This document shows, piece by piece, positions 45,497-53,633 of a stretch of DNA of 64,000 nt. Origin of the DNA: Psychroserpens luteus (GTDB lineage: Bacteria > Bacteroidota > Bacteroidia > Flavobacteriales > Flavobacteriaceae); assembly GCF_015319355.1 (NCBI RefSeq), contig NZ_JADILU010000003.1, positions 496,001-560,000 of the forward strand, in the 5' to 3' direction. Numbering within the stretch: position 1 is the first letter of the stretch; each line of letters begins with the position of its first letter. Under the pieces are notes generated by a model, which did not search any database, was not told the DNA's origin, and worked only from the letters and a program-made list of their open reading frames with translations. A program made the position numbers and the translations under genes.

Positions 45497-47266
45497 ATGA
45501 GACATTTACAAGCATCAGATTCTAAAGATAAAAGCAAACCCAAAGTCACCCTAAAACAAGCGTTTAAAACCATTATTTGGCCAAGACGAAAATTGGTGTT
45601 TATTGGTTTATTACTTATTGTGATAAGAAGTTTATCAGGACTTGTATTGCCATGGCAAAGTAAAGTCTTATTGGATGATGTTGTACCAAAGGGTAATACA
45701 AGTGATTTATGGACATTAATCATCATTGTAATTGTTGCCATTACAGTGCAAGCAGTCACATCATTTTTATTGACAAAAATATTAAGCGTACAAGCACAGT
45801 ATTTAATTAGTGAATTACGTGCCCAAGTTCAAAAGAAAGTATTGTCTTTACCAATTAGTTTTTTTGATAACACAAAATCTGGTGCTTTAGTATCACGAAT
45901 TATGAACGACGTAGAAGGTGTTAGAAACCTTATAGGTACTGGTTTGGTGCAATTGGTTGGAGGAAGTTTTACAGCCATCGTATCCTTAGTTATTTTGATA
46001 AAACTCAATGCTTGGATGACTTTGTTTGTGTTTATTCCTTTGTCTATCTTCGGAATAATAGCCTTGAAAGCCTTCAAATACATTCGTCCTATTTTTAGAA
46101 CCAGAGGAAAAATTAATGCTGAGGTTACTGGTCGTTTGACCGAAACTTTAGCAGGTGTTCGAGTCATAAAAGCATTTAATGCTGAAGACCAAGAAAATAA
46201 AATATTTGAAAAAGGTGTAGATAGACTATTTCAGAATGTAAAAAAGAGTTTAACAGCAACTGCATTAATGACAAGTTCTTCTACGTTTTTGATAGGAGTA
46301 GCGACAACCGGAATTATGGGAATTGGAGGTTATTACATGATGTTAGGCGAAATGTCTACTGGTGATTTTCTGTTTTTTACTTTGGTATTAGGATTTATGA
46401 TTGCTCCAATCGTGCAAATGAGTAATATTGGGAGTCAATTGACCGAAGCTTTAGCAGGTCTGGATCGTACAGAGGAACTCATGAATATGACTGCGGAAGA
46501 AGATGATACCAATAGAACGATAGAACTCCAAAACTTAAAAGGTGAGATAGAATTTAACGATGTGTCTTTTGCTTACGAAGAAGGAAAACCTGTATTGCAT
46601 AATATCAACTTTAAGGCCGAATCAGGTTCTGTGATTGCATTGGTAGGAAGTTCTGGTTCTGGAAAATCTACCATTGCAGGATTATCTGCTACGTTTTTAA
46701 ATCCTAAGTCTGGATTGATTTCAATTGATGGAGAGGATTTATCAAAAGTAAATCTAAAAAGTTTTAGAAAACATTTAGGTGTTGTATTGCAAGATGAGTT
46801 TTTGTTTGAAGGTACCATTCGTGAGAATATCATGTTCCCTAGGCCAAATGCAACAGAAGCACAATTGCAAGCAGCAGTAAAAGCTGCTTACGTTAATGAA
46901 TTTACAGATCGTTTTGAAGAAGGTTTAGAAACTTTAATAGGTGAGAGAGGTGTAAAGTTATCTGGCGGACAACGACAAAGAATTGCAATTGCTAGAGCAA
47001 TTTTAGCAGATCCAAAGATTATTATTCTAGATGAAGCAACGTCTAATTTAGATACTGAGAGTGAGGCCTTAATTCAAAAATCATTAGCGCAATTAACCAA
47101 AGACAGAACAACCATTGTCATTGCTCACCGTTTAAGTACGATTAGAAAAGCAGATCAAATTTTGGTTATTGAAAATGGTAAGATTGCAGAGCGTGGAAAT
47201 CATGACGAACTCATTGCTTCTCAAGGAAGATATTATGATTTATACACCTATCAAGCTAAGATTTAA
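45497..47266 (+). CDS. ABC transporter, permease-ATPase fusion (MsbA/exporter type)
   Basis: 589 residues: a type 1 exporter transmembrane domain with six helices (about 20-300) and an ATPase domain with Walker A GSSGSGKST, signature LSGGQRQRIAIARA, Walker B IIILDEAT and the H-loop. Homodimeric half-transporter. Substrate not indicated; could be lipid or drug. The start at ATG 45497 is fixed by the promoter just upstream. Confidence 0.95.
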   Translation: MRHLQASDSKDKSKPKVTLKQAFKTIIWPRRKLVFIGLLLIVIRSLSGLVLPWQSKVLLDDVVPKGNTSDLWTLIIIVIVAITVQAVTSFLLTKILSVQAQYLISELRAQVQKKVLSLPISFFDNTKSGALVSRIMNDVEGVRNLIGTGLVQLVGGSFTAIVSLVILIKLNAWMTLFVFIPLSIFGIIALKAFKYIRPIFRTRGKINAEVTGRLTETLAGVRVIKAFNAEDQENKIFEKGVDRLFQNVKKSLTATALMTSSSTFLIGVATTGIMGIGGYYMMLGEMSTGDFLFFTLVLGFMIAPIVQMSNIGSQLTEALAGLDRTEELMNMTAEEDDTNRTIELQNLKGEIEFNDVSFAYEEGKPVLHNINFKAESGSVIALVGSSGSGKSTIAGLSATFLNPKSGLISIDGEDLSKVNLKSFRKHLGVVLQDEFLFEGTIRENIMFPRPNATEAQLQAAVKAAYVNEFTDRFEEGLETLIGERGVKLSGGQRQRIAIARAILADPKIIILDEATSNLDTESEALIQKSLAQLTKDRTTIVIAHRLSTIRKADQILVIENGKIAERGNHDELIASQGRYYDLYTYQAKI

Positions 47267-47296
47267 TAGTTTTAAACTGTATTAAAAATAGATTGT

Positions 47297-47743
47297 ATGA
47301 TTACAGAGACATTGATTAAATTATTCCGAAGAGATTTAAATAAATTAAAAGAGGAAATAAACGCGTATCAAAAGGAAGACAATCTTTGGGTTTCAAATGA
47401 TATGATATCCAATTCTACAGGTAATTTAGTATTACATCTCATTAGTAATCTTAACCATTTTATTGGAACTATTTTAGGTGATTCTGGATATGTAAGACAA
47501 CGAGAATTAGAATTCTCACTAAAAGATGTACCAAGAGCAGAATTGATTGTTCAAATTGATGAAACAACAAATGTTGTCGTATCTGTACTTGAAGGTTTAA
47601 CTGAAGCCGATTTACAAAAAAAATACAAACGTCGCGTTTTTGAAGATGATATGACTACCGAATATTTTCTAGTACATTTATCTGCACATTTAGCATATCA
47701 CTTAGGGCAAATAAACTACCATAGACGATTATTAGATGAATAG
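47297..47743 (+). CDS. DinB family protein (DUF1572-like)
   Basis: 148 residues, four-helix-bundle DinB/YfiT fold. The histidines of the metal site are visible: LHLISNLNHFIG near the middle of the N-terminal half and HLSAHLAYHLGQINYHRRL at the C-terminus. Often linked to thiol transfer or stress. Activity unknown. Follows the ABC exporter by 30 bases, likely the same transcript. Confidence 0.88.
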   Translation: MITETLIKLFRRDLNKLKEEINAYQKEDNLWVSNDMISNSTGNLVLHLISNLNHFIGTILGDSGYVRQRELEFSLKDVPRAELIVQIDETTNVVVSVLEGLTEADLQKKYKRRVFEDDMTTEYFLVHLSAHLAYHLGQINYHRRLLDE

Positions 47744-47894
47744 TTTATGATGGCTTTTCTGCTATTTTGAGATTAACCTTTTTTACCAAATGAGAGCTAT
47801 AAATGAAATTTTAGATTTAAACTATTATGGATGTATCTTCTAAATTATTTAGATGTAAGTAATGTAAAAAAAAGTGTACTAAACAGAGAAGGAA

Positions 47895-48038
47895 ATGAAT
47901 TTTATCTTGAACATTATTAAGTGGATATTTATAATTTTATTTTTTCCTCTATCATTAGTTTTTGTTGGTTATTACAAACAAAAAAAAGCAAAGAAAGAAT
48001 ATCGGGAAAGAGAAATGAGTAAAAGAATTACGACTTAA
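47895..48038 (+). CDS. Small membrane protein, 47 aa
   Basis: A short frame with a good ribosome site (gagaaggaa) directly before the ATG. One hydrophobic helix (about residues 4-27), then a highly charged Lys/Arg/Glu tail to the stop. The gene lies in the gap between the DinB-like and amidohydrolase genes, 22 bases before the latter. Function unknown. Confidence 0.6.
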   Translation: MNFILNIIKWIFIILFFPLSLVFVGYYKQKKAKKEYREREMSKRITT

Positions 48039-48060
48039 AAATACTAACATATATAATACC

Positions 48061-49149
48061 ATGAAAACGAAATTTTACATTCTATCTTTACTATTGCTTA
48101 GTGTGTCATTCACGTCATTTTCTCAAGACATGTCTTTTGAAGAGTACAATCCTAAGTCAACATTAGTTGTTCCTGGAAAAATAATCAAAAAAGCAAAATT
48201 TCCTTTTATAGACGTGCATGGTCACCAATATCAAATGCCAACTCAGGATTTGACACCTGTAGTTGCTGCTATGGATACTTTAAATATGGGAATCATGGTC
48301 AACCTCAGTGGTAGAAATGGAGATGATCTCATAAAATCGGTAGCAAATATTGATAAGAATTTCCCAAACCGTTTCGTTGTGTTTTGTAATATCGATTTTG
48401 AAGGTGCAGGAAAACAAGGTTGGATTGAAGAAAAAGTAGCACAACTCAAAGAAGATGTTAAGAATGGAGCACGCGGACTCAAAGTATATAAAAGTCTTGG
48501 TTTACGTAATAAAGATATCGATGGAAAACGTTTAGCAATTGATGACTCTAGATTGAACCCAATTTGGAAAACTTGTGGAGAGCTAGGAATTCCTGTGTTA
48601 ATTCATGCAGCAGATCCTAAATCGTTTTGGGATGAGTTTGATGGTGATAATGAACGTTGGTTAGAATTAAAAACGCATCCTCGTCGCAAACGAGAAGCTA
48701 ATGATCCTGCACCTTGGGAACAAATCATACAAGAGCAGCACAATATGTTTAAAGCGCATCCAAATACAACCTTTATCAATGCGCATATGGGTTGGTTTGC
48801 AAATGATTTAGGACATCTTGGTAAATTACTTGATGAAATGCCAAATATGAATGTTGGAATTGGTGCCATCATAGCAGAGCTAGGTAGACAACCACGTTTC
48901 GCAAAAGCTTTTTTTATGAAGTATCAAGATCGTATTCTCTTCGGAAAAGATAGTTGGAAACCAGAAGAATTCCCTACCTACTTTAGAGTTTTAGAAAGTG
49001 CAGATGAGTATTTTCCTTATCACAAAAAATATCATGCTTATTGGCCAATGTATGGTTTAGATTTGCCAGATGAGGTACTTAAAAAAGTCTATTATAAAAA
49101 TGCATTACGAATAGTTCCTGGTTTGGATAAAAGTAGATTTCCTAACTAA
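48061..49149 (+). CDS. Exported amidohydrolase (TIM-barrel metal-dependent hydrolase)
   Basis: 362 residues with a signal peptide (MKTKFYILSLLLLSVSFTSFS). Amidohydrolase-2 family: metal motif IDVHGHQYQ, LIHAADP, FINAHMGW and LFGKDSW at the C-terminal metal site. Related enzymes act on aromatic acids or lactones (decarboxylases, hydrolases), but the substrate cannot be told here. Exported to the periplasm. The next gene also codes for an exported protein but has its own promoter. Confidence 0.88.
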   Translation: MKTKFYILSLLLLSVSFTSFSQDMSFEEYNPKSTLVVPGKIIKKAKFPFIDVHGHQYQMPTQDLTPVVAAMDTLNMGIMVNLSGRNGDDLIKSVANIDKNFPNRFVVFCNIDFEGAGKQGWIEEKVAQLKEDVKNGARGLKVYKSLGLRNKDIDGKRLAIDDSRLNPIWKTCGELGIPVLIHAADPKSFWDEFDGDNERWLELKTHPRRKREANDPAPWEQIIQEQHNMFKAHPNTTFINAHMGWFANDLGHLGKLLDEMPNMNVGIGAIIAELGRQPRFAKAFFMKYQDRILFGKDSWKPEEFPTYFRVLESADEYFPYHKKYHAYWPMYGLDLPDEVLKKVYYKNALRIVPGLDKSRFPN

Positions 49150-49178
49150 TAAACTGTTAATTGTTTGATTGTCAGAGT

Positions 49179-49207
49179 TTTGAATTAAAATTCAGTTTGT
49201 AATTTTG
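49179..49207 (+). promoter_or_regulatory. Bacteroidota promoter for the exported dikinase gene
   Basis: TTTG (49179-49182) and TAATTTTG (49200-49207) with a 17-base gap. ~80 bases before the ATG at 49286. Confidence 0.6.
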
Positions 49208-49285
49208 CTAATAACTTTTTTGATAGAACACTTTAATAAATTCAGATTAATTTATCTTTACTATTCAAATTAGAATAGTAATTCC

Positions 49286-52192
49286 ATGAATAAATGTTAC
49301 CTATTGGTAAGTATTGCTTTGATTTTCTTTACTTCGGAAATTGGAGCACAAGAACAATCATCTGCACAAATAAAAGCACTTATTGAATCTTATAAGGCCG
49401 ATGCACGTGGACCATATCTGCGCATCAAATGGTTTTGTGATGATGGTACAGAGCGTGAACCAAAGGATCCGTGTCCTGATAAAATAGGAGGTATCCAACA
49501 TGCCAGTTTTAAAGAATCTACCTTGAAACTTCGCAAAACGAATCATTTGTTTTTTGCTGAAATATTAGCAAGTAACAAACAAAAAGATTTCTTAGATGCT
49601 AATGATGATTTCAGCAGACTAAAACAATACCAAATCAATGCTTATTTAACAAGTATTGATGATGGTTGGGTATTGAGAAAAGCTCAATATTATAGAGGAG
49701 CCATTCAAAGTGAAGATGAAGAAGCTTGGGGAAAAGAGTTTTTTGAAACCATTTTAAAGGATGATGATTTATTAGATGCTCATTATTATTTAATTCGCCA
49801 AGCGTTAAAGGATATTCCGCATAATGGAGATGATAACTTAGCGCAATTAATGCGTAGTCAATCTAAGACATTATCTGAAGATATTCCGTCTTTTATGGAT
49901 GCCAGAATTAAAATTCATGGACAACCACAAAAATCTGATATTGATTTGGTTAAAACGTTCATGGTAGAAAAAAGCGCGAAAATTTCCGAAGTAAAACGTA
50001 AAGAGTTTGAAGCGTTGATTGCAACTATGGAAACCTTTTATGCACCTCTAAACTTAACTTCATTAGAAGGTGAGATTAATAAAATGCCGGTTACTGAGGA
50101 TATTAAAAAAAGTTTTAAAACCCTTATAGAATCTTCTAGAAATGAACCATCTGCAGAGCAAATAGTCGCAGATATTACTAATGTATTGTATCAAATTAGA
50201 TTAGATATTAATAAGATAAGTAGCTCTAAAACACGTTTATCACTTCTTGATTTGTCAAATCGTTTAGAGCAAAAATTATTAATAGAATCTCAAAACTGGG
50301 AGACACCAACATTATCACAAAACCTTAATAAAATCAATACGTTGATTTGTGCTTCTGTAGGAACTGGTTTAATTGAAAATTGGGAATATAATGCCATTGA
50401 AAATGTGATTTCTGATCAATTGGTTAATGTTAGAATCAGCATTTCCGACTTGAATGATTTGTTGGTAACCTCAAGAGGTGTTGTAGAATGGAGTGCGTCA
50501 ATGGTAAAAGCAAATTATCAAGAAATTGTAGATAAATACACCACTTTTGAGCCAATGGCTTATGGGTTTATTGACGATCGTGTTAGAAGTAGTGTTGCAC
50601 TAAATCTTGGAAATACAGTGAGTGATTTAGGTGCTTTTGTGTCTAAACTTTCAAATATTGAAAATAAGATCATGGCTATTGATAATCAAACGTCTGTTAG
50701 AGGTTTGAATCCTGGTTATGCTTACGGAACATTGATTGTTGTTGATGGAAATCCGGATGCTGTAGAAGTCAACACTAAAAATATATACATTTTTGAAAAA
50801 CCTCCTGCAGACTTAAAACCTATCGCTGGAATTATGACCGTATCGGAAGGTAATTTAGTCTCTCACGTGCAATTATTAGCGAGAAATTTAGGAATTCCAA
50901 ACGCTGCATTGTCTTATGATAATTTGAAAGCGCTAAAACAATTTAGTGGTCAGCAAGTATTTTATGCAGTTTCAAATAAAGGGAATGTGATTTTAAAAGT
51001 AGAGGATGAGATGTCTGCTTCGGAAAAGGAACTGTTCAGTAAAAAAGAACGTAGCAAGAATGTCGTTGAAGTGCCAACCGCTCAAATTAAGTTAGATGTA
51101 AAGACTATTGTAAACATGAGAGATGTTGATGCTAGTGATTCAGGAAAACTTTGCGGACCAAAAGCAGCCAATTTAGGTGAGTTGAAAAAGATGTTTCCTG
51201 AGCAAGTGGTAGAAGGTTTAATTATTCCCTTCGGAATTTTTAGATCTCATATGGATCAGCAAATGCCTGGAGCAAACGCATCGTATTGGGAGTTTCTTAA
51301 TAACACTTTTGATGAAGCAGACCAGATGAAAAGTGATCATATTTCCGAAGAAAAAATAGAAGCATTTCAATTGGAAGCTTTGGCTAAATTACATAAAGCG
51401 ATGTTAGATATCAATCTAGATGCTGCATTTGTGGCAGATATGAAATCTAATTTCAAATCGGTTTTTGGTGCATCTATGGGAGACGTTCCTGTGTTTTTGA
51501 GGAGTGACACCAATATGGAAGATTTGAAAGAATTTACTGGAGCTGGATTGAATTTGACACTTTTTAATATCAAAGAAGACCATAAAATTATTGAAGGGAT
51601 TAAACGTGTTTGGGCTTCGGCTTATACAGAGCGTAGCTTTAAATGGAGACAGAAATTTTTGTCGAATCCTGAGAATGTATTTCCATCAATATTGATTATC
51701 CCAAGTGTGGATGTGGATTATTCTGGTGTGATGATTACAAAAGGAATCAACTCTGGAAACGATGATGATTTAACGGTTGCGTTTAGTCGTGGAGCAGGTG
51801 GAGCAGTAGATGGACAGTCTGCAGAGACACGTTTAATCACTGCGAAAGGAAACGTATTGTTATCTCCAGCAAGGCAACCAGATTACATCAGACTACCAAC
51901 ATCTGGCGGAACAAAAGGCTACACAACACCTTTTGAATCTCCAATTTTAAATGATGGTAATATAAAAGATATTAGAGAATTAGCGAGTGCGATTAGAACA
52001 TCAATGAGTTCTCATTCCGATTCTGGAAAACAAGCCTATGACGTAGAGTTTGGGTTTAAGGACAATAAATTATGGTTGTTTCAAATACGACCGTTTGTTG
52101 AGAATAAACAGGCAAAAAGTTCAGATTATTTAGCATCTATTTCTTCACAGAATGATGTTAATGAGTTGGTTATGCTAAAAACGAAATTGTAA
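49286..52192 (+). CDS. Exported PEP/pyruvate-binding dikinase-like protein, domain order as in glucan, water dikinase
   Basis: 968 residues. Signal peptide (MNKCYLLVSIALIFFTSEIGA), then ~480 residues of unrecognised mostly helical sequence, a phosphohistidine swivel domain with His527 in NLVSHVQLLARNLGIP, and a C-terminal ATP-grasp nucleotide-binding domain (about 620-960) starting with CGPKAANLGEL and ending in LFQIRPF. The PEP-binding barrel of PEP synthase is missing, and the His domain precedes the ATP domain, as in plant glucan, water dikinases. It may phosphorylate a polymer or sugar. Export out of the cytosol is odd for an ATP-dependent enzyme. Confidence 0.8.
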   Translation: MNKCYLLVSIALIFFTSEIGAQEQSSAQIKALIESYKADARGPYLRIKWFCDDGTEREPKDPCPDKIGGIQHASFKESTLKLRKTNHLFFAEILASNKQKDFLDANDDFSRLKQYQINAYLTSIDDGWVLRKAQYYRGAIQSEDEEAWGKEFFETILKDDDLLDAHYYLIRQALKDIPHNGDDNLAQLMRSQSKTLSEDIPSFMDARIKIHGQPQKSDIDLVKTFMVEKSAKISEVKRKEFEALIATMETFYAPLNLTSLEGEINKMPVTEDIKKSFKTLIESSRNEPSAEQIVADITNVLYQIRLDINKISSSKTRLSLLDLSNRLEQKLLIESQNWETPTLSQNLNKINTLICASVGTGLIENWEYNAIENVISDQLVNVRISISDLNDLLVTSRGVVEWSASMVKANYQEIVDKYTTFEPMAYGFIDDRVRSSVALNLGNTVSDLGAFVSKLSNIENKIMAIDNQTSVRGLNPGYAYGTLIVVDGNPDAVEVNTKNIYIFEKPPADLKPIAGIMTVSEGNLVSHVQLLARNLGIPNAALSYDNLKALKQFSGQQVFYAVSNKGNVILKVEDEMSASEKELFSKKERSKNVVEVPTAQIKLDVKTIVNMRDVDASDSGKLCGPKAANLGELKKMFPEQVVEGLIIPFGIFRSHMDQQMPGANASYWEFLNNTFDEADQMKSDHISEEKIEAFQLEALAKLHKAMLDINLDAAFVADMKSNFKSVFGASMGDVPVFLRSDTNMEDLKEFTGAGLNLTLFNIKEDHKIIEGIKRVWASAYTERSFKWRQKFLSNPENVFPSILIIPSVDVDYSGVMITKGINSGNDDDLTVAFSRGAGGAVDGQSAETRLITAKGNVLLSPARQPDYIRLPTSGGTKGYTTPFESPILNDGNIKDIRELASAIRTSMSSHSDSGKQAYDVEFGFKDNKLWLFQIRPFVENKQAKSSDYLASISSQNDVNELVMLKTKL

Positions 52193-52205
52193 TAAACGTA
52201 TTTAC

Positions 52206-53522
52206 ATGAAAAAGATATTTTATTTAATAATAATTTCAGGAGCATTATTGTCTTTTGGTTTTACATCTTATTATCCAATTGATGGTTATAAAACAACTGG
52301 AATAAAACGACTGTATCAATTACAGAAATTCCAAGAAGATAATGTGCCTTATAAAAGAATTCCTTTTGGCGCTTATAAAAAATTAGAAGACATCAAATTA
52401 AACTTGGCATCAAGGACAGATAGTATTGATGCGCTTTTAGTTGAGGATAAAGACTTTGCTAAAGATATGGCAAAACTGTTGCCAGGTGCAGGATATTCTG
52501 GAAGTATCATGGATATGTCAAACCCAGATAAATTGCGTTATGCAGCATTTAGAGAAGATGTAGGCTATCAACCAGGAAGTGTAGGTAAACTAGCGGTTTT
52601 GCTAGCTGTTTTTGATCAAATGGCTAAGGTTTGTCCAGATTCTTGGGAACAACGTGCTATGTACTTGAGAGACATTAAAGTGACCTCTAGATATTGGGGA
52701 TTAGGAGATCATCATACCATTCCAATTTATGATATTGAAAAAGATAAGCTCACAAAAAGGCAAGTTATTGCTAGTGATGAGTTTTCAATTTACGAATGGT
52801 TAGATCACATGGTTTCTGTGAGTAATAATGGCGCAGCAAGTATTATGTACCGTGAGGCGATGTTAATGGCAGCTTTTGGTCCCGAATATGTGAATTTGAC
52901 TGCGGAAACATCTGAACAATATTTTAAAGATACTCCAAGAGATTCATTAACTAATTTAGCGCATTCTGTTGTCAATGATCCCTTACGACGCTTAGGAATT
53001 ACAGAAGATGATTGGCGATTAGGTGGTATGTTCACAAGAACTCCAGATAAGTATGTTGGACGAAAAGGAGGAAGCACAGGAACACCAAAAGGATTAATGA
53101 AATTTTTAGTGCAATTAGAGCAAGGAAAAGTTGTTGACAAAGAATCAAGTCTAGAAATGAAACGTCTTATGTATTCTACAGATCGTAGAATTAGATACGC
53201 TAAATCTACTCGATTAGATAGTGCAGCTGTATATTATAAATCTGGGAGTTATTACAAATGTGATCGAGTTAAAAATCCTAATTGTAAGGATTATGCAGGA
53301 AATGTATTCAACTATATGAACTCAGTAATTATTGTTGAGCATCCTAATGGTGTTAAGTACATTACGTGTTTGATGACTAATGTGTTGAATAAGAATTCCG
53401 CAGGAAACCACATGTATTTAGCGAGTATGATTGATGATATTATCAATAAAGATAATAATGCAATGAAAGAAACGATTAAAGAAGTTGAGTATAAAAGTGA
53501 TAAAGACGAAACCGATAATTAA
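52206..53522 (+). CDS. Exported serine hydrolase, class A beta-lactamase-like fold
   Basis: 438 residues with a hydrophobic N-terminal signal (about 1-20). Class A beta-lactamase/D-Ala-D-Ala-hydrolase motifs: SxxK as QPGSVGKL (catalytic Ser ~127), SxN as SVSNNGA, and KSG as YYKSGSYY. Longer than true beta-lactamases. It follows the dikinase gene by 13 bases, so the two form an operon. A peptidoglycan-directed or other amidase/esterase role is possible; not assigned. Confidence 0.82.
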   Translation: MKKIFYLIIISGALLSFGFTSYYPIDGYKTTGIKRLYQLQKFQEDNVPYKRIPFGAYKKLEDIKLNLASRTDSIDALLVEDKDFAKDMAKLLPGAGYSGSIMDMSNPDKLRYAAFREDVGYQPGSVGKLAVLLAVFDQMAKVCPDSWEQRAMYLRDIKVTSRYWGLGDHHTIPIYDIEKDKLTKRQVIASDEFSIYEWLDHMVSVSNNGAASIMYREAMLMAAFGPEYVNLTAETSEQYFKDTPRDSLTNLAHSVVNDPLRRLGITEDDWRLGGMFTRTPDKYVGRKGGSTGTPKGLMKFLVQLEQGKVVDKESSLEMKRLMYSTDRRIRYAKSTRLDSAAVYYKSGSYYKCDRVKNPNCKDYAGNVFNYMNSVIIVEHPNGVKYITCLMTNVLNKNSAGNHMYLASMIDDIINKDNNAMKETIKEVEYKSDKDETDN

Positions 53523-53633
53523 CTAATATTGTTTCCTTTTTGGGACACAACATTTATAACAATTTAATGATTATTGTTATGCTAACTTAGCAATAGATCA
53601 ATAGGAGTTTAATATAACTAATTGATATATTAA

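Noticed and set aside
45446-47266. Start of the ABC exporter at the TTG 45446
   Set aside because: It would place the promoter boxes (45452-45479) inside the coding region. The ATG at 45497 is better.
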